From Sacculina carcini (Eukaryota > Arthropoda > Thecostraca > Sacculinidae): a stretch of 64,000 nt of DNA. Positions 31,871 to 40,408 of this stretch are shown in pieces (positions within the stretch are counted from its first letter, which is position 1; every line of letters starts with the position of its first letter). The notes below the pieces were generated by a model. It was not told the origin of the DNA. It did not search any database and saw only the letters and a program-made list of their open reading frames with translations. The translations under genes were made by a program, and so were the position numbers. The stretch lies in NCBI GenBank assembly GCA_916048095.2, contig OU696593.1, positions 2,600,001 to 2,664,000 on the forward strand. The letters run 5' to 3'.

Positions 31871-32347
31871 CTAGTGATCATTTTTGACGTATAAGAGGAG
31901 GTACGCATTCTTCGTCCTCACGCTTGACTCGCTGATGAGGGACACGATGAGGCCGAGTCCGCGGGATGAGGCTGAATCCGCGGGATAAGGCCGAATCCGC
32001 GGGATGAGGGGCGAATCCGCGGGATCGGGATGATGCCGAATCCGCGGGATGAGGCTAAATCCGCGGGATGAGGCCGAATCCGCGGGATGAGGCCGAATCC
32101 GCGGGATGAGGCCGGCGTGGGGAGATGATTGTCTCTTTTTAATTTCTTTTGGTTTTTCCTTCTTCGAAGATTTCTTTTGTAGATTGTTGTGAATGCGAGA
32201 TGCGAGCTGCCGCCGACAAAACGAAAATCGGCAGCGTTTGGCGGAAAACGGGAACGACGGAAAATCCTTCGACAAACAAACAAAAAAAGTCCTCAAACAG
32301 ACACAAATGACCTCAATTACCTTGAAAATGACCTCGGAGATCAACAA
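31871..32347 (-). other. Open frame over the 19-bp minisatellite; product unknown
   Basis: A 158-codon frame on the minus strand, basic in its middle (KKSSKKEKPKEIKKRQSS) and ending in a periodic IPRIRPHPADSASSRGF region. The inverted copy at 52,291-52,722 keeps a 143-codon frame. The repeat has no stop in any of the three frames of this strand, so openness is weak evidence. I do not recognise it and do not propose a function. Confidence 0.25.
31935..32115 (-). repeat. 19-bp minisatellite (arm 1)
   Basis: About nine units of GCGGGATGAGGCCGAATCC with a few variants, one carrying an extra ATCGGGATG. Partner at 52,525-52,650. Confidence 0.9.
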
Positions 32348-32740
32348 AACTAAGTCTATGACCTTCTTGCATCCATTTTACCCCTAGGGACCAAGTTTCA
32401 TCAAAATCGGTCCAGTGGTAAGAAAGAATTGGGTAAACAACACAAATGACCTCAATGACCTTGAAAATGACCTCGGAGGTCATCAAAATCTAGCCTATGA
32501 CCTTCTTGCATCCATTTTACCGCTAGGGACTAAGTTTCATCAAAATCGGTCCAGTGGCTTAGGAGGAGATATGGTAAACAGACACAAATGATCTCAATGA
32601 CCTTGAAAATGACCTCGGAGGTCATCAAAACCCAACCTATGACCTTCTTGCATCCATTTTACCCCTAGGCACCAAGTTTAATTAAAATCGGTCCAATGGT
32701 TTAGGAGGAGATAGGATACAAACAGACATTTAGAAAATTT
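32300..32740. repeat. 140-bp tandem repeat (arm 1), three units
   Basis: Units of about 140 bp begin near 32,303, 32,442 and 32,583. Each has CAATGACCTTGAAAATGACC, TCGGAGGTCAT and AAAATCGGTCCAGTGG blocks. Partner at 51,760-52,345. Confidence 0.85.
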
Positions 32741-32835
32741 ACAATCAGTGCAGGGCAAAAAAAACATCAATTTGGACCTTCGGGCCGAATTGGAAAATGC
32801 TGCAGTCATTTCTGTTTGTCGTTTCTCGCAAACAG

Positions 32836-33460
32836 CGCGTGTTGCTCAACGGTAGAACGTCACAGGGGTCCGATGTAACCAGCCAAGTGCCGTAGGGATC
32901 CATACTGAGTCCGTACTGAGTCCGCTCCTGTTTGACATACTCGTCAATAACCTAGCAGTGAGCTTGGGAGACTCGGCGCTACTCTACGCTGACGATATCA
33001 TCAATTCTTCATTGTGTCGAGATGGCTACAGATGGCCAGATTCTACAGTGTCTAATTGGCCGTTTTTGTACCTGCTGCGGTGAATGCGAGTTGAGACTTG
33101 ACTCAATCAAATGTTGAAAGCTCAGCGTTACACTCAGAAAGCAGTTGTACTCGTGCGAGTATAAAATTGGCGGTGAAATAGTACAGAAGATTTGCGTGGT
33201 TCGTGTCCTGGGTGTCATGATGAATCTAATCTCACCGTCCTGGGGGTCATGATAAATCTAATCTCACCGTCCTGGGTGTCATGATGAATTTAATCTCACC
33301 GTCCTGGGTGTCATGATGAATCTAATCTCACCGTCCTGGGTGTCATGATGAATCTAATCTCACCGTCCTGGGTGTCATGATGAATCTAAACTCACCGTCC
33401 TGGGTGTCATGATGAACGATAAACTCACCTTCGGCCCACATGCTGAAACCATTACTCAGG
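32836..33460 (+). pseudogene. LINE reverse transcriptase fragment (arm 1), dead
   Basis: Plus strand, across frameshifts: a G-S-I-L-S/L-x-L-F-type block near 32,895-32,940, LVN-x-LAVSLGDSALLYADD (catalytic Asp pair near 32,985-32,996), then KIGGEIVQKICVVRVLGVMMN near 33,165-33,225. A 32-bp minisatellite has grown at the LGV motif. The frame resumes as KLTFGPHAETIT near 33,424-33,455. Confidence 0.8.
33201..33423 (+). repeat. 32-bp minisatellite (arm 1), 7 units
   Basis: Units CTCACCGTCCTGGGTGTCAT plus GATGAATCTAAT. Seven units here, thirteen in the partner arm (50,895-51,290). The unit arises from the RT segment encoding RVLGVMMN. Confidence 0.93.
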
Positions 33461-33634
33461 TAATTGTGCGAGTAATTGGTTAGGTAATTGTGTGAGTGCT
33501 AGGTTAGGTAATTTTGCAGGTAATTGTTACCTAAAAATACCCCCTTACACAAAAATACCCAATTACCCCAAAAACACCCACCCAACCCAACGTTGAAGAC
33601 CTCATTCAGCACAGTTTATTTCGACCTCTCTAGA

Positions 33635-34524
33635 TAAGCCATGAACAAATCAACTGCGCTAATCACAATGATTTCGCTCAATTATTTACAGCAGCCATTT
33701 AGCGATGCAATTGTTACTGAAACTCTTTGCCGATGAAAACTTGTGTTTGAGCAAAAACATTTTCGAGCACGACCTTGGTTGTTTTTTATATTTATTTTTA
33801 TATTAATTAACGTGTGTATATACCTTTTGAGCACCAGAAACGAAACCGATTTGAAACCTTCATATTCCATGTGTGCCCTAAAGTGACTACAACAAAAAAC
33901 AGCTGACATATAATATATTCATGTAAAATAGGTGTTTTCTGTATATTTAAATGTGCTGTGTTTTTACACTACGCCACAAAAGGCTCTATTTTTAGACGCG
34001 GTGGCTTGGAAATACCTGGAAAAAACATCAAAACAACTGTGTGTGGAAGTCATGTGCTTGGCACGTGAATTTTGCAAACTGCAGCTGCACACATGTGCCA
34101 AGCACATGACTTCCACATGCAGTTGTTTTGATGTTTTTTACAGGTATTTCCAAGCCACCGCGTCTAAAAATAGAACCTTTTGTGGCGTAGTGTAAAACAC
34201 AGCACATTTATATATACAGAAAACACCTATTTTACATGAATATATTATATATAAGCTGTTTTTTGTTGTAGTCACTTTAGGGCACACATGGAATAATGAG
34301 TTTTCAAATTGGTTTCGTTTCTGGTGCTCAAAAAGGTATATACACACGTTAATTAATATAAAAATAAATATAAAAAACAACCAAGGTCGTGCCCGAAAAT
34401 GTTTTTGCTCAAACACAAGTTTTCATCAGCAAAGAGTTTCAGTAACAATTGCATCGCCAAATGGCTGCTGTAAATAATTGAGCGAAAAGATTGTGATTAG
34501 CTCAGTTGATTTGTTCATGACTTA
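33635..34524. mobile_element. 890-bp foldback element (arm 1)
   Basis: Two near-perfect 430-bp inverted arms (33,635-34,064 and 34,095-34,524) around a 30-bp loop. The ends are TAAGCCATGAACAAATC and its complement. No coding frame. Very long terminal inverted repeats with almost no centre are typical of foldback transposons. A copy with the loop inverted is at 49,778-50,668. Confidence 0.92.
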
Positions 34525-35912
34525 GACACATAAAAAGTCTTAACCAATAGAAAAGTCTAAATGTGAATATTTTTATTTTAGATGTGGCAAAATATTTTAC
34601 CTCGAACTGCCTCGTATGTAAACCCGCCCGTCGTGCGGAACTATAAATATAATATAATGAATCAAAAAGCAAAAAGCTTATCCAATAGAAAAATATAAAT
34701 TTGTAAATTATTGTTTTAATTATTGACGAAGTTTTTTTCCTCAACACTGCTCAAGTTCACACCCATCCTTCGTGTGTAGTAATTCAGAAGTGTACCACTA
34801 TCAAAACAATGAAACCTTCTGTCATCTCTATAATTCCAGATTTATGCGTCGGCTAAAACAGCATATTCATATAGTTGGCATTGCATGATATTACAACCCA
34901 TATCCTTATGCAACTTGAGTAGTTAACTTTTTTCCCAGTAGTATTTTACACGCCCGTCGGGCGAAACAATTCATGTGTAAATATTGAGGACAATAAAGCC
35001 TTTCTATTCAGTATAGTGTAGCATTAGCATTAAACTGTACCCAATACAACTACACCATCCATGCTTGGAGCTAATATGATGCATTATTAATTGTGATTGG
35101 GCTTCAGTGAAATTTAATCGGTGTATATTCCTGTGTAATCGCAAGTGCGCATAATAGCTGTCAAATTGGTAATATGTGCTTTTGACTTTACACCGCCGTA
35201 ACTTCCTTCAGATACACTTTGGAAAATTACAAATTATACCGTATTGTAGAACACAAAATTTCTAGCACGATGGTATAATTTATTTTTATGTATAACAAAT
35301 AGTTATTGAGAAATAGTAGGAAAATGAATAAATTTTAGACGCCCGGTGATCAAGTGTAATTTTGGATGTATTTGAGAATTTTGCCAGTTTTACACGTTTT
35401 TTGTATCATTTGTGGGTATAAATTATAACTCTTCTTGTAGAACACAAAATTCTCTACACTTTAGTGTATTCCTGTGTAATCGCAAGTGCGTAAATTGTGA
35501 TTGGACTTCAGTGAAATTAAATCAGTGTTTATTCATGTGTAATCGCAAGTGCGCATAATAGCTGTCAAATTGGCAACATGACAATTTGACTTTACAGCGC
35601 CTTAACTTCCCTCAGATACACTTTTGAAAATTAAAAATTATACCGTATTGTAGAAAACAAAATTTCTAGCACGATGGTATAATTTATTTTTATGTGTAAC
35701 AAATAGTTACTCAGAAATAGAAGAAAAATGAATTAATTTTAGTCGCCCGTTTTTCAGATGTCATTTTGAATGTATTTGATAATTTTGCCAATTTTACACG
35801 TCTTTTGTATCATTTGTGGGTATAAATTATAGCTTATCTTGTAAAACACAAAATTATCTACACAATAGTATATTCCTGTGTAATCGCAAGTGCGCATAAT
35901 AGCTGTCAAATG
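34525..35912 (-). mobile_element. Helitron-like piece (minus), modules then monomers
   Basis: Minus-strand copy of 48,390-49,777. It holds hairpin modules (ACCCGCCCGTCGTGCGG at about 34,621, GCCCGTCGGGCG at 34,952), the TCACTGAAGCCCAATCACAA segment and two and a half monomers. It stops at 35,912 in the middle of a monomer, the inner end of the arm. Confidence 0.75.
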
Positions 35913-36659
35913 TACCTATAAAGAGTGGGTTTAAATGATAGCGAGGTATATGATATTTTGCTAGCAGTAAATATTCTAGCGATAAAAGTAAAATAGCTCT
36001 TAAGCAAATGATTTTGGAGAATGATGTGAACCTTTAGATATATTTTGCGATCTGATGATATATGTATTAGGAATAATACGTAGCAGAATATAGATTGCAT
36101 AATATAATATCGGCTGTAATATCAAGGGCTGTAATATCGGTGTAATCCAAAAAATAACAACTGTATGAATATGATGCATTAGTGGAAGCATTAACCGGGA
36201 ATTATGAGATAATATGATAATGGTGTATAATTAAATCGCATTATGCAACAAATGTGAATTTAGCTGCCTTACAGTTTGGTCCCGATACTATATTGGCGGG
36301 TTGAGAGAAAAGTATTGGTGGGCCGCGTGTTTGGGACCCCTGGGGTAGATAATCTCAGTCTTCTGATTACAAATTATGATCGCAACAGTATATTTTGTGA
36401 TCACAAACTAATAAGTTAAATCACCTCAGACTAGGTTGAGAGCGGTCAATATTGAATGGTTGGGTTGGGTTGGGTAGGTTTGACTCAGGTTATATTGGGT
36501 TTTAATGATAGCGGAAAATAAATAAATTTTAAAAATAAATATTATAGCGGTAAAAGTGAAATAGTACTTGAGCAAATGATATTGGGGAATGATGTTAAGT
36601 AATAAATATAGTTTGGAAACATTCTGATGAAAAGATTTCATCATCTTTCATTGTTTGTT
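35913..36659 (+). repeat. Repeat R3, partial and second copy
   Basis: GGGTTTAAATGATAGCG sequence from 35,926, then from 36,296 a fuller R3 copy: GAGAAAAGTATTGGTGGGCC, GTTTGGGACCCCTGG, TTGTGATCACAAACTAATAAG and GGTTGGGTTGGGT. The inverted partner at 61,951-62,258 matches closely. Confidence 0.65.
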
Positions 36660-38073
36660 TCGTGTTTGTGTTCTGAATTATACCACACGACGGGCAGATT
36701 TATATATCAGGCGGGTTGAGGAATAATATTTGTCAAAATAAGAACAAAAATATTCACATTTTGACTTTTCTATTGGTTAAGATATTTATAGGTTACATTT
36801 TTTGGTTTTCAATTTGTATTCATTATATTTTCTGGATTTGATATGAATTTTATTGTATGAATTGTTCCGCACGACGGGTGGGTTTAAAAAAGTGTTTTTA
36901 GATCATTTTTTCAAATGGTTCATTTAAAAAAAGTTTTTTTTTAAATAAAAATGTTCCGCGGGCAGCAACTATAGACAATAGAACGTTCAATTTCCCCTGT
37001 AGAATTAATCCATACACACAACCAATGGATTTGACTTCAAATATGAATTGTATTGTATGAATTGTTCCGCACGACGGGCGGGTTTAAAAAAAGTGTTTCC
37101 ATTTTTCAGTTCATTTTTTCAAATGGTTCATTTGAAAAAACGTATTTTTTTAAAAATAAAAATGCTCCGCTGGCAGCAACTATAGACCATAGAACGTTCA
37201 ATTTACCCTGTAGAATTAATACATGCACAAAACCAATGGATTTGACTTCAAGATCCAGAACGGATCGTGTTCGAGTTCTGAATTATTCAACACGACGGGC
37301 GGGTTTAAAAATGACTCAGGCGGACTGAGGGGGAATATTTTGTCGAAATAAGATTATTTAAACTTATAATTTTCAATTGATTGTATTGTATTGTCGCATG
37401 TCATGTATCAAGAGTAAAAGACAACATGGCGCTTATCACATCGTTCACGCAAGGAGCGGACATTACTACAGGTGTGTTGATAATATACAAGAAATATTAA
37501 TCAATTGATTAATATTTTTATGAGTGTACCCTATTTCATTTTTATTTTTCCATATTTTCTTATGAATTGAATATGAATTTCATGTTATGAATTGCTCCGC
37601 ACAACGGGCGGGTTTTAATGCTATATATATACATAAAGAAGAAATTATCTGTCTGTCTGTGTATGTATGCTTGAATATGAGGTGACATAATTGCGCTGGT
37701 TCATGGTTCGCTGGCTCAATGATCAGGGGCTTCAAACGCAAACGAAGCGATGGCTCATTTTTATGAAATAAAAATGTCCCGCGGGCAGCAATAAAACGTT
37801 CAATTTCACCGTATAGAATGCATTCATATACAAAACTAATGGATTTGACTTCAAGAACCAGAACGGATGGTGTTCGAGTTCTGAATTTTTCCTCACGTGG
37901 GGCGGGTTTAAATATGAGGCGGGTTGAGTGAGAATATTTTGTCAAAATAAAATTAAAAATAATGAAATTTAGACCTTTTAATTGATTAAGGTTTTCATGA
38001 GTTTGCCTTATTTATTTTTAATTTGCAATATTTTTATGAATTGTTCCGCACAACGGGCGGGTTTTAATGCTAG
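36660..38073 (+). repeat. Array of Helitron-like 3' modules
   Basis: Six modules at about 36,679, 36,865, 37,067, 37,293, 37,597 and 38,045, with a weaker one at 37,895. The last ends GGGTTTTAATGCTAG at 38,073, directly followed by the next element's 5' TCTATATA. Spacers share TTGACTTCAAG, GAACGTTCAATTT and GAGTTCTGAATTATT. The region is nearly mirrored at 60,666-61,940. Confidence 0.8.
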
Positions 38074-38093
38074 TCTATATATATAAATAGATC

Positions 38094-38141
<48 letters not shown>

Positions 38142-40082
38142 ATCCCACCCTCCTTGGTTCATTTTCTATGAGCTGCTACTCAGCCATCACTTGGCGTACC
38201 CGCTGAAATTTATACCATCATGTTGGAAATTTTCTTGTCTACACTGTAGGTTAAATTTTTAATTTTATAAATAAAACCACTCCTCCTACTCCTCCTAAAC
38301 CAGCAATAGTACAACTATACAAATTGTACCACTGTGTATAAAATTTTATCTTCTACTCAACGCATTATAATTTATACCCAAAAATTGAATATAAAACATG
38401 TAAAATTGAAAAAAATTCAATCTACATTCAAAATTATATTGAAACTCCACGCGTCCGATTTTCTATACTTTTTTCTCTATTTCTCAAAAATTAATTATCA
38501 CACATCTAAATAAATAATACCATCATGCTGGGAATTTTTTTTCTACAACACGGTATAATTTTTTATTTTCCAAAGTGTATGAAAAAAGTTACGGCGGTGT
38601 GAAGTGTAAATGACAAAGTCAAAAAGGCAAAATTAGCACACAAAAACGTGAAGATTTTGGTCAGTATTTCGTTATCTATTCCTCATAAACCAGCAGTGGT
38701 ACAGCTATAAAAACTATAGTATTGTGTAGATAATTTTGTGTTCTACAGGAAAAGTTATAATTTATACCCACAAATGATACAAAAAACGTGTAAAATTGGC
38801 AAAATTCTCAAATACATCCTAAATTACAATTGAACACCGGGCGACTAAAATTAATTAATTTTTCTACTATTTCTCAATAACTATTTGTTACACATAAAAA
38901 TAAATTATACCATCGTGCTAGCGATCTTGTTTTCTACAATGCGGTATAATTTGTAATTTTCCAAAATGTATCTGAAGGAAGCTACGGCGGTGTAAATTCA
39001 AAAGCACATATTGCCAATTTGACAGCTATTATGCGCACTTGCGATTACACATGAATATACTACTGTGTAGATAATTTTGTGTTCTACAAGAAAAGTTATA
39101 ATTTATACCCACAAATGATACAAAAAACGTGTAAAATTGGCAAAATTCTCAAATACATCCAAAATTACACTTGAACACCGGACGACTAAAATTAATTAAT
39201 TTTTCTACTATTTTTCAGGAACTATTTCTTACACATAAAAATAAATTATACCATCGTGCTAGCAATCTTGTTTTCTACAATACGGTATAATTTGTAATTT
39301 TCCAAAATGTATCTGAAGGAAGTTACGGCGGTGTAAATTCAAAAGCACATATTGCCAATTTGACAGCTATTATGCGCACTTGCGATTACACATGAATATA
39401 CTACTGTGTAGATAATTTTGTGTTCTACAAGAAAAGTTATAATTTATACCCACAAATGATACAAGAACGTGTAAAATTGGCAAAATTCTCAAATACATCC
39501 AAAATTACACTTGAACACCGGACGACTAAAATTAATTAATTTTTCTACTATTTTTCAGTAACTATTTCTTACACATAAAAATAAATTATGCCATCGTGCT
39601 AGAAATTTTGTTTTCTACAATACGGTATAATTTGTAATTTTCCAAAATGTATCTGAAGGAAGTTACGGCGGTGTAAAGTCAAAAGCACATATTGCCAATT
39701 TGACAGCTATTATGCGCACTTGCGATTACACAGGAATATACTATTGTGTAGATAATTTTGTGTTCTACAAGATAAGCTATAATTTATACCCACAAATGAT
39801 ACAAAAGACGTGTAAAATTGGCAAAATTATCAAATACATTCAAAATGACATCTGAAAAACGGGCGACTAAAATTAATTCATTTTTATACTATTTCTGAGT
39901 AACTATTTGTTACACATAAAAATAAATTATACCATCGTGCTAGAAATTTTGTTTTCTACAATAAGGTATAATTTTTAATTTTCAAAAGTGTATCTGAAGG
40001 AAGTTACGGCGCTGTAAAGTCAAATTGTCATGTTGCCAATTTGACAGCTATTATGCGCACTTGCGATTACACATGAATATAC
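38074..40082 (+). mobile_element. Helitron-like copy H4, left part
   Basis: Starts TCTATATATATAAATAGATC, then a (TG)n run (38,097-38,139), the TCCCACCCTCCTTGG block, early monomers and then clean monomers. The motif TTGCCAATTTGACAGC starts at 39,011, 39,352, 39,692 and 40,033 (steps 341, 340, 341). LINE-C interrupts it at 40,083. The right remnant is 44,633-44,668; the 3' end is missing. Confidence 0.82.
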
Positions 40083-40264
40083 AAGAACAAGAACAAGAAC
40101 AAGCGTGTATTTGATATAGCGCACGAATCAACAAAGTCGCGATAAACATGAAATATAGATATACAAGATAATAATTACATCAAAACGGGAGCTCAGAAAG
40201 AAGAAAACAAGAGCTAGCAAGGACAAAAATATAACAGGGAAGATAAACACCGAATTATTTTGTG

Positions 40265-40267
<3 letters not shown>

Positions 40268-40306
<39 letters not shown>
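40268..40306. repeat. A39 tract within LINE-C 3'UTR
   Basis: 39 consecutive A on the plus strand (poly-T in the element's sense). It is inside the 3'UTR, so it is not the poly(A) tail. Confidence 0.95.
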
Positions 40307-40307
<1 letters not shown>

Positions 40308-40408
40308 AGAATAAAAAACACAGCAGGAAAACCAGAACACAAAGTGCAGTATTGTTAGTAAGAGTATATAAATGGCGATAATATGGAGATATATATACAA
40401 AGGTAGTG

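Larger units (their letters stand above)
31017..33634. repeat. Cassette, arm 1 of the large inverted repeat
   Basis: Starts AGCTGATTTTAACACTTAT next to the TA run. It holds a (TA)n at 31,258-31,306, the 19-bp minisatellite, the 140-bp repeats, an RT fragment with a 32-bp minisatellite and AATTACCTAACC-like sequence. The same order occurs reversed at 50,669-53,546. Confidence 0.85.
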
